From NCBI RefSeq assembly GCF_036700095.1, contig NZ_CP144918.1:1551001-1615000 (forward strand): DNA of 64,000 bases, written 5' to 3'. A model generated the notes under the pieces. That model was not told where the DNA came from and did no database searches. It saw nothing but the letters and a program-made list of their open reading frames with translations. Both the position numbers and the translations under genes were made by a program. The DNA comes from Pelagerythrobacter marensis (GTDB taxonomy: Bacteria; Pseudomonadota; Alphaproteobacteria; Sphingomonadales; Sphingomonadaceae). Below are positions 18,548 through 27,576 of the stretch, piece after piece; position 1 is the stretch's first letter, and each line of letters opens with the position of its first letter.

Positions 18548-20713
18548 ATGCGCCTCCGTTCCGCCGCGCTTGCGGCATCTGCACTCACGCTTGCCATCGC
18601 CGCCCCGCTTTCCGCTCAAGAGGTTCCCTTGCCCGAATACCCCGAGACCCGCACCGGCGAGGTGGTCGAAACGCTGTTCGGCGAAGAGATCGCCGATCCT
18701 TATCGCTGGCTGGAGGCGGACGTGCGCAACGATGCGCAAGTCGCCGCCTGGGTAAAGACGCAGAGCGAATTTACCGACGCCTATCTCAAGGCCCTGCCTG
18801 CGAACGAGTGGTTCAAACAGCGGATCGGCGCGCTGCTGGATTACGAGCGCTTTGGCATCCCGCAGAAGGCGGGCGAATACTATTTCTACACCCGTAACAG
18901 CGGCTTGCAGAACCAGAGCCCGCTTTACGTTCGCCACGGCCTCGATGCCGAGCCGCGCCTGCTGATCGATCCCAATACCTGGGCGGACGACGGCGCGACC
19001 GCGCTCGCCGGGTGGGAGCCTTCCGAAGACGGCACGCGGCTGGCCTATGCCGTGCAGGACGGCGGGACCGACTGGCGCATCATCCGCGTGCTCGACGTCG
19101 AGACGGGCGAGCCGCTGGAGGACGAGATCCGCTGGGCCAAGTTCACCGGCATTTCATGGCTGGGCAACAAGGGCTTCTTCTATTCGCGCTTCCCGGAGCC
19201 GGAGGAAGGGCAGGATTTCCAGGCGCTCAATTACAACCAGGCGGTCTGGTATCACGAGCTGGGCACGCCGCAGTCGCAGGATCGCATGGTCTTCGCGACG
19301 CCCGACCACCCCGAGCGCGGCCACGGCCTCGGCGTGTCCGACGACGGGCGTTGGGGCTTCGTCATCAGCTCGCTGGGCACCGATGCCAAGTACGAAGTCC
19401 ATGTGATCGACTTTGCCGATGAAAGCGGCGCGTGGCAGGCGCGCCCGCTGGTGACCGGGTTCGAGAACGCGTGGAACCCGATCGACACGATCGGCACGCG
19501 GGCATTCTTCGTCACCAACAAGGATGCGCCGCGCTATCGCATCGTCACGACCGACCTTTCCGCCGCCACGCCGGAGTGGACGACCGTGGTGCCCGAAAGC
19601 GAGCAGCCGATCGACAGCGCGTCGATCGTCGGCGACAAGCTGATCGTCACCTATCTGAAAGACGCGACGACACGCGCCGCGGTGTTCGACCTGCAGGGCA
19701 ATCCGCTCGACGATATCGCGCTGGGCGAACTGGGAACGGCCGGCGGGTTCGGCGGCAAGTCGGGCGACCCGGAAACGTTCTATACGTTTACCAGCTTCAA
19801 CCGGCCCGGCACGATCTATCGGCTGAACGTCGACACCGGCGAGACGAGCACCTTTGCCGCGCCGGAACTGACGTTCGATCCCGACCGCTTCGTTACCGAG
19901 CAGAAGTTCTACACCTCGAAGGATGGCACCCGGGTGCCGATGTTCATCGTCCGCCGCAAGGACGTGACCGGTCCGGCGCCGACGCTGCTTTACGGCTATG
20001 GCGGGTTCGACGTTTCGCTGACGCCCGGGTTCTCCGCCTCGCGCATGGCCTGGCTTCAGGCCGGGGGCGTGTTCGCGCTCGCCAATATTCGCGGCGGCGG
20101 CGAATATGGCAAGGCTTGGCACGATGCCGGCCGCCTGGCGAACAAGCAGAACGTGTTCGACGATTTCATCGCCGCCGGCGAATATCTGAAGGCGAACGGC
20201 TATACGAGCGATGGCGGGCTGGCGATCCAGGGCGGGTCCAACGGCGGCCTGCTGGTCGGCGCGGTGGTCAACCAGCGGCCCGACCTGTTCGATGCGGCCA
20301 ATGCCGCCGTGGGCGTGATGGACATGCTGCGTTTCAATCGCTGGACGGCCGGACGGTACTGGGTGGACGATTACGGCGACCCTTCGAAAGAGGCCGATTT
20401 CCGCATCCTGCGCGCCTATTCCCCCTATCACAACATCCGGTCGGGCGTGGACTATCCGGCGATCCTGGTCACCACGGCGGATACCGACGACCGCGTGGTG
20501 CCGGGGCACAGCTTCAAATATGCCGCCGCGCTCCAGGCCGCCGATCTGGGCAGCAAGCCGCGGCTGATCCGCATCGAGACGCGGGCGGGCCACGGCAGCG
20601 GCAAGCCGACCGACAAGGCGATCGAGGAAGGGGCCGACGTGCTCGGCTTCCTCGCCCACTGGACCGGCCTCGAAACGCCCGCCGCGGAAACGAGCGAAGC
20701 CGGCGCCGAATAG
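18548..20713 (+). CDS. Periplasmic prolyl oligopeptidase (S9A family)
   Basis: Cleaves short proline-containing peptides. It has 721 residues from ATG 18548, the start giving a signal peptide ending PLSAQ. The N-terminal part has the S9A opening YRWLEADVRND, and a beta-propeller spans roughly residues 90-430. The alpha/beta-hydrolase domain follows, with nucleophile Ser564 in GGSNGG, Asp in TADTDDRV (645-649) and His682 in RAGHGSGKP. All three catalytic residues are present. Length and layout match secreted sphingomonad prolyl oligopeptidases. Confidence 0.93.
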   Translation: MRLRSAALAASALTLAIAAPLSAQEVPLPEYPETRTGEVVETLFGEEIADPYRWLEADVRNDAQVAAWVKTQSEFTDAYLKALPANEWFKQRIGALLDYERFGIPQKAGEYYFYTRNSGLQNQSPLYVRHGLDAEPRLLIDPNTWADDGATALAGWEPSEDGTRLAYAVQDGGTDWRIIRVLDVETGEPLEDEIRWAKFTGISWLGNKGFFYSRFPEPEEGQDFQALNYNQAVWYHELGTPQSQDRMVFATPDHPERGHGLGVSDDGRWGFVISSLGTDAKYEVHVIDFADESGAWQARPLVTGFENAWNPIDTIGTRAFFVTNKDAPRYRIVTTDLSAATPEWTTVVPESEQPIDSASIVGDKLIVTYLKDATTRAAVFDLQGNPLDDIALGELGTAGGFGGKSGDPETFYTFTSFNRPGTIYRLNVDTGETSTFAAPELTFDPDRFVTEQKFYTSKDGTRVPMFIVRRKDVTGPAPTLLYGYGGFDVSLTPGFSASRMAWLQAGGVFALANIRGGGEYGKAWHDAGRLANKQNVFDDFIAAGEYLKANGYTSDGGLAIQGGSNGGLLVGAVVNQRPDLFDAANAAVGVMDMLRFNRWTAGRYWVDDYGDPSKEADFRILRAYSPYHNIRSGVDYPAILVTTADTDDRVVPGHSFKYAAALQAADLGSKPRLIRIETRAGHGSGKPTDKAIEEGADVLGFLAHWTGLETPAAETSEAGAE

Positions 20714-20720
20714 GCTGCAG

Positions 20721-20767
20721 GACAGCGGCGTTCAGGTTAAGCCCCCTTTTCCTGAACTCCCGCTGTC
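20721..20767 (+). terminator. Long hairpin after the prolyl oligopeptidase gene
   Basis: Arms GACAGCGG-C-GTTCAGG and CCTGAAC-TC-CCGCTGTC pair over 15 bp around a 14-nt loop. Only a short T-run follows, so it may be a weak terminator or an mRNA-stabilising structure. Confidence 0.45.
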
Positions 20768-20856
20768 TTGCCAGTTCAGCCTCGTCTCACGGCCCGTGTT
20801 CTACAACGGCACGCGTGATCCGGAGCAATCCCGTTCCGGCCAGCGAGGAAAGAGCC

Positions 20857-21408
20857 ATGAAGACCATTACCAAAGCCCTGGTCGGGACCGTCGCGGCAGG
20901 CGCGATGGCGATGACTTCGGCCGCCCCCGCAATGGCGCGGGACCATGACGACGGAATCGACGCCGGCGACGTGATCGCCGGGGCCGTGATTATCGGCGGC
21001 ATTGCCGCCCTTGCCGGTGCGTTCGACGGCGACGACCGGCGCGATCGTTACCGCGACCGCCGCGGATATCGCTACGGCGCGCGGGGTGCGGTCCAGCGCT
21101 GCGTCGCCGCGGTGGAGAACGATGCGCGCCGCTATGGCTATCGTTCCGCGAATGTGACCGAAATTCGCGATGTGGACGGCCGCCGGGGGAACTTGCGCGT
21201 GCGGGGCCGGCTCGTGGTCGATGGCCGCTACGGCCGCTATGACCGTTACGATCGCTACGACAGGTATGACCGCTATGACCGCTATGACCGCCGCGGTTAT
21301 GGCCGCTACGACCGCAACCGGGGTTACGACCGTGGCAAGTTCACCTGCCGCATCAGCCGCGGGCGGGTTTACGACATCGACTACAGTGGTATCCGCGGTC
21401 TTCGCTAA
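20857..21408 (+). CDS. Exported Arg/Tyr/Asp-rich protein with RYD tandem repeats
   Basis: A 183-residue protein of unknown function. A signal peptide (residues 1-27, ending PAMA) is followed by a glycine-rich hydrophobic segment GIDAGDVIAGAVIIGGIAALAG. Then come an Arg/Tyr-rich region, a conserved core with two Cys (VQRCVAAVENDARR and KFTCRISRGRVYDIDY), and between them about ten copies of a three-residue RYD/RYG unit encoded by 9-bp DNA repeats (about 21220-21330). GAGGAAAGAG precedes the ATG. A paralogue lies 110 bp downstream. An envelope role is likely but unproven. Confidence 0.8.
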   Translation: MKTITKALVGTVAAGAMAMTSAAPAMARDHDDGIDAGDVIAGAVIIGGIAALAGAFDGDDRRDRYRDRRGYRYGARGAVQRCVAAVENDARRYGYRSANVTEIRDVDGRRGNLRVRGRLVVDGRYGRYDRYDRYDRYDRYDRYDRRGYGRYDRNRGYDRGKFTCRISRGRVYDIDYSGIRGLR

Positions 21409-21517
21409 GGATATCCGGGGGAAGCGCCGGCGTTCCGGGTGGCGACATGCCGGATCGCCCGGCCCGCGCCCGAACGCCGGCCCGGTCCGCATTTTTGTAT
21501 GTAACAGGTTCACGCCC

Positions 21518-22225
21518 ATGATTCGTCACCGCAAACCGACCTTCGCCTTTGCCGGGCTTGCCGCGCTGTCGATGGCCGCCGCGCCCGTTGCCGCGCCCGT
21601 TGCTGCGGCGGAGCTTCCCGCGCCGGGCCCGGTCGGTGCCGCGCAGGCCGATCCGGCATGGGGCGACGCCGGCGTGATTGCGGAGCGATCGCGCTGGCAT
21701 CACCGGCGCGACCGCCACCGGCATCGTCATCATCGCCACCGCGACAGGGGAATCGACGCCGGCGACGTGATTGCCGGGGCCCTGATCCTGGGCGGCATCG
21801 CCGCGGTGGCGAGTTCGATCGACAACGACCGATACGAGCCGCGACGCGACTATCGCTCGCCCGACCGGGGGTATCGCGGCGACGGTCTCGACCGTGCGGC
21901 CGACATGTGCGTCGCGGAAATCGAGCGCGATGCGCGGGTGGCCTCGGTCGACGGGGTCGATCGCACATCCCGGGGCTGGCAGGTTCGCGGAACGCTCTAC
22001 GACGGGCAAGCCTTCACCTGCCGCATCGGAAACGACGGGCGGATCGAGGATATCGATTACGGCCGGCGCGGCGTGACCTATCGGACGCAGGCGCGCAATG
22101 GACAACATAGCGACGAGGTCTATTCGGCCGCCTGGAACAATGCGGACGGGCCGCCTGCTTCCGCCGCCCGTCCGGCCTATCCCGGCGGTCCGCTGCCGGG
22201 CGAACCGGGTTACGACGATTACTGA
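21518..22225 (+). CDS. Exported His/Arg-rich paralogue of the preceding gene
   Basis: A 235-residue protein from ATG 21518 with a signal peptide (ending around VAAAELP). It shares the GIDAGDVIAGALILGGIAAV segment and the FTCRIGNDGRIEDIDY core with the gene at 20857, so the two are a tandem duplication that has diverged. Here the repeat region is absent. Instead there is a His/Arg-rich run (HHRRDRHRHRHHRHRD) after the signal peptide, which might bind metal, and a Pro/Gly-rich C-terminus. Function unknown. Confidence 0.78.
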   Translation: MIRHRKPTFAFAGLAALSMAAAPVAAPVAAAELPAPGPVGAAQADPAWGDAGVIAERSRWHHRRDRHRHRHHRHRDRGIDAGDVIAGALILGGIAAVASSIDNDRYEPRRDYRSPDRGYRGDGLDRAADMCVAEIERDARVASVDGVDRTSRGWQVRGTLYDGQAFTCRIGNDGRIEDIDYGRRGVTYRTQARNGQHSDEVYSAAWNNADGPPASAARPAYPGGPLPGEPGYDDY

Positions 22226-22249
22226 TCGCGCGCCGGGTCGCGCGCGGGT

Positions 22250-22900
22250 TCAGCTTTCCCCGTCCCCGTCCCTGCGTTTGCGCTCACGCTCGCGATAGCC
22301 GGGCAGGGCGAGCTGCCACTGGATCGCCGCGCCGCGCAGGGCGAAGCCGGCGACCCAGGCGATGCCCCAGATCCACGCCGGCCCGAATCCGGCGACGCTG
22401 CCGGCGACCGTCAGCCCGGCGGATAGCGCCGCTGCCGTGACGTAGAGTTCGGGCCGCATGATGATCGAGGGGACCCCTGCGATCACATCGCGCACGACGC
22501 CGCCCGCGCATCCCGTCACCACGCCCAGAACCGCAGCGGGCAGGGGATCGACTCCGAACGCCAGGGCCTTGGCGGCGCCGAGCACGGCAAAGGCCGCAAG
22601 CCCCGCGGCGTCGGCCCATTCCAGCAAGCTCCCCTCCCACCAGCGGCGCGGGGTGAACCAGGCGGCCAGTGCCGTTCCGAACACCACCAGCGCCACCCAC
22701 GGATCGCGCAGCCAGAAGGCCGGCGCGCCGATCAGCATGTCGCGCAACGAGCCGCCCCCCACGCCGGTCACCAGCGCGAAGAATGCCATCGTGACGAATG
22801 TCTGCCGCAAGCGCGCGGCGAGCAGCGCGCCGGTCAGCGCGAAGATCGCGGTGCCCGCAAGGTCGAGGATCGGGGGCAGGGCGGGGGTCGCAGTGAACAT
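22250..22900 (-). CDS. TRIC/UPF0126-type membrane channel protein
   Basis: A 216-residue inner-membrane protein with about seven hydrophobic segments, in two similar halves, each carrying the family motif (GVGGGSLRDMLIG and GCAGGVVRDVIAG). Prokaryotic members of this family (PF03458) form trimeric cation channels. The start ATG at 22900 is used because the first hydrophobic segment then begins at residue 9; an in-frame start at 22951 adds a basic stretch. A perfect 22-bp palindrome lies 75 bp upstream. Confidence 0.88.
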   Translation of the reverse strand: MFTATPALPPILDLAGTAIFALTGALLAARLRQTFVTMAFFALVTGVGGGSLRDMLIGAPAFWLRDPWVALVVFGTALAAWFTPRRWWEGSLLEWADAAGLAAFAVLGAAKALAFGVDPLPAAVLGVVTGCAGGVVRDVIAGVPSIIMRPELYVTAAALSAGLTVAGSVAGFGPAWIWGIAWVAGFALRGAAIQWQLALPGYRERERKRRDGDGES

Positions 22901-22974
22901 GGCGCAAGGCCTTAGGCGCCTTTGTCCGGCGAGGGAACGGCGGAGCGGCACGGGAGATTCTTGCGGTTCGGGCC

Positions 22975-22996
22975 ATAAACCTGAAGTCAGGTTTAT
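22975..22996. promoter_or_regulatory. Perfect 22-bp palindrome upstream of the TRIC gene (likely operator)
   Basis: ATAAACCTGA and TCAGGTTTAT are perfectly inverted around AG. The shape, short AT-flanked arms with a CCTGA/TCAGG core, resembles operators of MerR-type regulators, which sit in long promoter spacers. The nearest promoter it could serve is that of the leftward TRIC gene. No regulator gene is adjacent. Confidence 0.55.
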
Positions 22997-23059
22997 ATAA
23001 AACCGCGGCGAACGCCTCGCTCGTCGCCCGGACGCGGCCGGACCCTGCGCGGCGGAGGG

Positions 23060-24391
23060 TCAGCCGTGGAGCACTTCGCCGATCGCCTTGGCTGCGGCGA
23101 TGCAGCCGAGATCGTGCCAACGCGGGCCGATCACCTGCATCCCGCACGGCAGCCCCTCGCTCTCGCCCACCGGCAGCACGGTCGACGGCAGGTTGGGGAA
23201 CGTCGCGATGCCGGCCCAGGCCAATGCCGCGCCGGCGCTTTCCTCGCGCCCGTTGATCGTCAGCGTGCCGTCGAACACGCGCGTTTCGCTGTGCGGCAGG
23301 GCCAGCACGGGGGCCGGCGGGGCGATCACGAAATCGTATCGGTCGAACAGCGCGCGCCACGCGCTTTCGTTTTGCGCCTGGGCATCGAGCAGGTCGAACC
23401 AGTCGGTCGCGCTCGCGCGCTTGCCGTCGGGCGCGGGCATGCCGCGGGCGAGCGCGATGTTGAGCATCTTCATATAGCTGCGCTGTTGCGCGGCGAGGTC
23501 GGGCAGCAGATCGCTCGCGCGGTCGATGTGGACGCCCGCCGCTTCCAGCGCAGCCGCGGCCGCCTCGATCGGGCGAAGAACGGCATTGTCCACCGGGCTG
23601 CCGGGATAGTCGGTCACCAGCAGCATCCTGCACCCCGCCAGCGGGCGGATCTGTTCGGGCAGCGCGATAGTGGCGGTGAGGCGCAGGAGCAGGCTCAGAT
23701 CGTCGGCATTGCGGGCGATCGGGCCTGCCACGCCGAGCGCGACTTCGGCCCGCTCGTCCTGGCCCAGCATGGGATGGGCATGGCCGCGCATCGGCACCAG
23801 GCCCCAGCTCGTCTTGTGGCCCCATACGCCGCAGAAATGCGCCGGCACGCGCACCGACCCGCCGATATCGGAGCCGTAGTCGCACGGGACCATGCCGCTC
23901 GCCACCGCCGCCGCCGCGCCTCCGGACGAGCCGCCGGGGCTGCGCGCGGTGTCGTGCGGATTGCGTGTGCGCCCGTAAACCGGATTACGCGATTGCCAGT
24001 CCGCAAGATCGGGCGGAACGTTGGTCTTGCCGACGAAAATCGCGCCCGCTGCCTTGAGCCGCTCGACCACGAAGGAATCGCGCTGCGCGATATTGTCGGC
24101 AAAACGTTCGTGGCCCCAGCAGGTGGGAAGCCCGGCAATGTCGAAGCTTTCCTTGATCGTCATCGGCACGCCGAACAGCGGCTGGTCGTCGCCCGGAACC
24201 TGGCCGTCGAGCGCCTCGGCGGCAGTGCGCGCGCGTTCGAAATCGCACACGACGACCGCGTCGATCTGCATGTCGCGATCCTCGATCCGGGCGATCGCGG
24301 CATCGACCGCTTCGCGCGGCGACAGTTCGCCCGCGCGAATCTGCGCCGCCAGCGCAATGGCGCCGGGCTGATCGGTCAGTGTCGGTATCAT
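23060..24391 (-). CDS. Amidase (amidase signature family)
   Basis: A 443-residue cytoplasmic amidase that hydrolyses an unknown amide. The Ser-cisSer-Lys centre is visible: Lys80 in TIKES, the cis-Ser in SPGGSSGG, and the nucleophile Ser in GSDIGGSVRVPA. The flanking FVGKTNVPPDLADWQ is typical. It is not a GatA, because gatB and gatC are not nearby and it is shorter. It stands alone, facing leftward. Confidence 0.9.
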   Translation of the reverse strand: MIPTLTDQPGAIALAAQIRAGELSPREAVDAAIARIEDRDMQIDAVVVCDFERARTAAEALDGQVPGDDQPLFGVPMTIKESFDIAGLPTCWGHERFADNIAQRDSFVVERLKAAGAIFVGKTNVPPDLADWQSRNPVYGRTRNPHDTARSPGGSSGGAAAAVASGMVPCDYGSDIGGSVRVPAHFCGVWGHKTSWGLVPMRGHAHPMLGQDERAEVALGVAGPIARNADDLSLLLRLTATIALPEQIRPLAGCRMLLVTDYPGSPVDNAVLRPIEAAAAALEAAGVHIDRASDLLPDLAAQQRSYMKMLNIALARGMPAPDGKRASATDWFDLLDAQAQNESAWRALFDRYDFVIAPPAPVLALPHSETRVFDGTLTINGREESAGAALAWAGIATFPNLPSTVLPVGESEGLPCGMQVIGPRWHDLGCIAAAKAIGEVLHG

Positions 24392-24455
24392 TCGAAGCTG
24401 TCTCCCGTTTGCCGCCGCAGCATGGGCAAACGGGCTCGATTTGCAAGCGCGGCGA

Positions 24456-25946
24456 TCAACGCGGTGCGAGGGTGATCGATGCCGTCCCGGTTCCGCGGAC
24501 CGGCAGGTAGAGCCCTTGCCCGGCAGCGGTGAGCCGGCCGGTCTGCACGTCTTCGATCGTTGCGCGGATCAGCAGGTCGCCTTCGCGCTTGTTATCGATC
24601 GCACGCTCGATCTTGGCGAGGAGTTCGTCGTAGTCGTCCTCGAAATTCTGCGCGAGCGCCCGCGCGATCGTCTGCGAAAAGCCCGGCGAGTTGGCGAGGT
24701 CGAGCAACAGATCCGCACCCGCGCGGTCGGTATCGCCGGTGATTTCGAGATCGCGGAACGAAACTTTGCGCGAATTCCTTGCGTTGACGGGGCGCGCCGT
24801 CAACCAGACCGTGCCGCTGGCCGAGCCGATCGTGCGATCGCGCGGCGTTGCGGCGAACGTGACGCCCACCGCCAGACGACCGCCGGGCGCGCCATAGGCC
24901 TCGACTTTGCCGAAACGCGCGTCTACCGCGCCGATCCCGGGGAGAGTGAAGGGCCGCTGCGCGCGCTTCGCCAGGGCCTCGGCAATTACCGGTTCGAGCT
25001 GGGCATAGTCCGCGATGACCGGAATGAAGAACACCAGCTTGCCCGGCTCCCCGTCAAGTTCCTCGAGCGGGGGCAGCGGCGTGGCAGGCGGATCGGCGGG
25101 CCGGTCGCCGACGAAAGTTTCGGTGCGGGCTTTCAGGCCGAGTTGCAGCTCGATCCGTTTGCCGGAGAGAGTGAAGCCGCCGTATTGCAGCTCCTGCGGG
25201 GCGATGCGCATCCACACCGGCGGGTTCGATTCGTTGAGCTGGAGCGAGGTGAAAGCCTTTTTCCAGAGCCGCTCGACCTCGCCGCGAAGCTGCACTTTTG
25301 CGATTTCGCGTGGCAGTGAGCGTTCCAGCCGCGCCACCACATCCTTGAGCCTGGCGTCCGCTTCGCTGGTGAATTCGATGCGCTGGCCCAGAAAGTCTAT
25401 GTGCGGCGGATCGGTCCAGTCGTACCGGATGTCGACTGTGCCGCGCGGGCTCCAGTCCCGGTTGAGCGCGATGTCGACCACGGCGCGCACCTGTGCATCG
25501 GCGGTTGCGGTTTCCTGCTTCAGCACGCCGCCAATATCCTGGGCGCGCACTTCGGCGTGGATCGGCATCGTAACCACGATCTGTTGTCCGCGCCCTTCGA
25601 ATGTCAGCCGCCCTCGTGTCACACGGCCGACGATGTCGCACTCGATCCGCGGCGTCTTCAGCTTGACGAAAGCGACCTTGACCCGTTCGGAGGCGATGCA
25701 GGTTTCGTCCTTGCGGTTGATCGTCCACAACGTGCGCGGCCCTTCGCGCTCGAGAGCGGTGCCGAGCGCGGACAGATCGGCGGTGACCGGCACGGCAATC
25801 ACGGACGATTGCGGCGGGATCTCGATGGTGCTCTGCGCCCGCGGGGGAGGGCCGGCGGGCGCATCCTTCTTGCAGCCCGCCAGGGCAAACGCGGCCACGA
25901 GCACCGCCCAGGCGGCATTTCGACCAGACGCCATCGATATCTGCAT
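24456..25946 (-). CDS. DUF4403-type lipoprotein
   Basis: A lipoprotein of unknown function, up to 496 residues. ATG 25946 or ATG 25934 are both possible starts. Either gives a signal sequence ending in the lipobox ALAGC, followed by KKDAPAG. The long body of repeated beta-like segments (opening with SVIAVPVTADLSALGTALE) matches the DUF4403 family as I know it. There are no further membrane segments. Neighbouring genes give no hint of function. Confidence 0.75.
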   Translation of the reverse strand: MQISMASGRNAAWAVLVAAFALAGCKKDAPAGPPPRAQSTIEIPPQSSVIAVPVTADLSALGTALEREGPRTLWTINRKDETCIASERVKVAFVKLKTPRIECDIVGRVTRGRLTFEGRGQQIVVTMPIHAEVRAQDIGGVLKQETATADAQVRAVVDIALNRDWSPRGTVDIRYDWTDPPHIDFLGQRIEFTSEADARLKDVVARLERSLPREIAKVQLRGEVERLWKKAFTSLQLNESNPPVWMRIAPQELQYGGFTLSGKRIELQLGLKARTETFVGDRPADPPATPLPPLEELDGEPGKLVFFIPVIADYAQLEPVIAEALAKRAQRPFTLPGIGAVDARFGKVEAYGAPGGRLAVGVTFAATPRDRTIGSASGTVWLTARPVNARNSRKVSFRDLEITGDTDRAGADLLLDLANSPGFSQTIARALAQNFEDDYDELLAKIERAIDNKREGDLLIRATIEDVQTGRLTAAGQGLYLPVRGTGTASITLAPR

Positions 25947-26065
25947 CCTGCTACTCTGGAGGCAGATATACCTTTTTATTCAGGCGCTTCCAGTGCGAAA
26001 CATCGGCCTTGCCCTCAATGCGGCAAACAGCTCCGGTTGCCCACTGCTGTCCCGGCGCCAGATCG

Positions 26066-27469
26066 TCAGATGTGGATCGGCTTGCTGGTCACCGCCATCG
26101 CGGCTTCCTTGATCGCCTCCGAATGCGTCGGGTGGGCGTGGCAGGTGTAGGCGATGTCCTCGCTCGTCGCGCCGAACTCCATCGCCTGGGCGGCCTGGGC
26201 AATCATCGTGCCCGCGACGCTGGCGATGCACCATACGCCGAGCACGCGGTCGGTCTCCGCATCGGCGATGACTTTCACGAAACCGTCGGGTTCGTGGTTG
26301 GTCTTGGCGCGGCTGTTGGCGAGCATCGGGAACTTGCCGACCTTGACCTTGCCCTTCCCTTTCGCCTGCTCCTCGGTCAGGCCGACGCCGGCGATTTCGG
26401 GCCAGGTGTAGACGACGCTGGGGATCACGTCGTGGTTCACGATCCCCGTCTGGCCGGCGATATTCTCCGCCACGGCAATCCCTTCGTCTTCGGCCTTGTG
26501 CGCCAGCATGGGGCCGGGGATCACGTCGCCGATCGCCCAGACGCCGTCGACCGCGGTGCGGAATTCGTGATCGGTCTCGATCTGCCCGCGTTCGTTGGTC
26601 TCCAGCCCGATCGCGTCGAGGCCCAGGCCCTCGGTATTGGGCTTGCGGCCGATCGACACCAGCACGCAGTCGGCCTCGATCGTCTCGGCCTCGCCGCCTT
26701 GCGACGGCTCGACCGTCAGCGTGGCTTTCTTGCCCTTCACGGTGCAGCCGGTGACCTTGTGCGAGAGCTTCAGCTCCATGCCCTGCTTCTTGAAGATCTT
26801 GCCCGCTTCCTTGCGCACGTCGCCGTCCATTCCGGGCAGGAGCTGGTCGAGAAACTCGACCACGGTGACCTCCGCCCCCAGCCGGCGCCAGACGGAACCA
26901 AGCTCCAGCCCGATCACCCCGCCGCCGATGACGACCATCTTCTTCGGCACTTTGGGCAGCTCCAGCGCGCCGGTGCTGTCGACCACGACGCCCTTGGCAT
27001 TGTCGACCTCGACATTGGGCAGCGGGGTGACCGAAGACCCGGTGGCGATGACCACGTTCTTCGCGGTCACCGTCTCGTCGCCGACCTTGACCGTGTGCGC
27101 ATCCTGGAACGTGGCGTGGCCGCTCTTCCAGTCGATCTTGTTCTTCTTGAACAGGAAGGCGACGCCCTTGGTCAGCCCCTCGACCGCGTCGCGGCGCTGC
27201 GCGTGCATGGTGTCGAGATTGAGCTTGGGCGACACTTCGATACCCATGGCCTTCATCGCGCCGCCGCTCGCCGCCTCGAAATACTCGGAGGCGTGGAGCA
27301 TCGCCTTCGACGGGATGCAGCCGACGTTGAGGCACGTGCCGCCCAGCGTCTCGCGGCTTTCGGCGCAGGCCGTCTTCAGCCCGAGCTGCGCCGCGCGGAT
27401 CGCGGCGACGTAGCCGCCGGGGCCGGCACCGATGACGAGGACGTCGTAGTCGTAGTTCTGGTCAGCCAT
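26066..27469 (-). CDS. lpdA: Dihydrolipoyl dehydrogenase (E3)
   Basis: The FAD-dependent E3 of 2-oxoacid dehydrogenase complexes, reoxidising lipoyl groups with NAD+. It has 467 residues from ATG 27469. The FAD motif GAGPGGYVAA is at residues 14-23, the redox disulfide C46/C51 in GGTCLNVGC, the NAD motif GGGVIGLELGSVW in the middle, and the C-terminal HAHPTHSEAIKEAA with the catalytic His. It is the last gene of the leftward mdh-suc cluster, 107 bp after sucB. Confidence 0.96.
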   Translation of the reverse strand: MADQNYDYDVLVIGAGPGGYVAAIRAAQLGLKTACAESRETLGGTCLNVGCIPSKAMLHASEYFEAASGGAMKAMGIEVSPKLNLDTMHAQRRDAVEGLTKGVAFLFKKNKIDWKSGHATFQDAHTVKVGDETVTAKNVVIATGSSVTPLPNVEVDNAKGVVVDSTGALELPKVPKKMVVIGGGVIGLELGSVWRRLGAEVTVVEFLDQLLPGMDGDVRKEAGKIFKKQGMELKLSHKVTGCTVKGKKATLTVEPSQGGEAETIEADCVLVSIGRKPNTEGLGLDAIGLETNERGQIETDHEFRTAVDGVWAIGDVIPGPMLAHKAEDEGIAVAENIAGQTGIVNHDVIPSVVYTWPEIAGVGLTEEQAKGKGKVKVGKFPMLANSRAKTNHEPDGFVKVIADAETDRVLGVWCIASVAGTMIAQAAQAMEFGATSEDIAYTCHAHPTHSEAIKEAAMAVTSKPIHI

Positions 27470-27576
27470 TTCGGCTTCTTCCTTCCGTTGCCATTCCCGC
27501 GAGGCCGGGAACCCATGGAGTGACGCCGGACCCTGGATCCCCGCTTTGCGGAGAAGACACAAGGGTGGGTCGGAAC

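Noticed and set aside
21220-21330. A CRISPR or regulatory tandem repeat
   Set aside because: It is a 9-bp coding repeat (RYD) inside an open frame with signal peptide and ribosome binding site.
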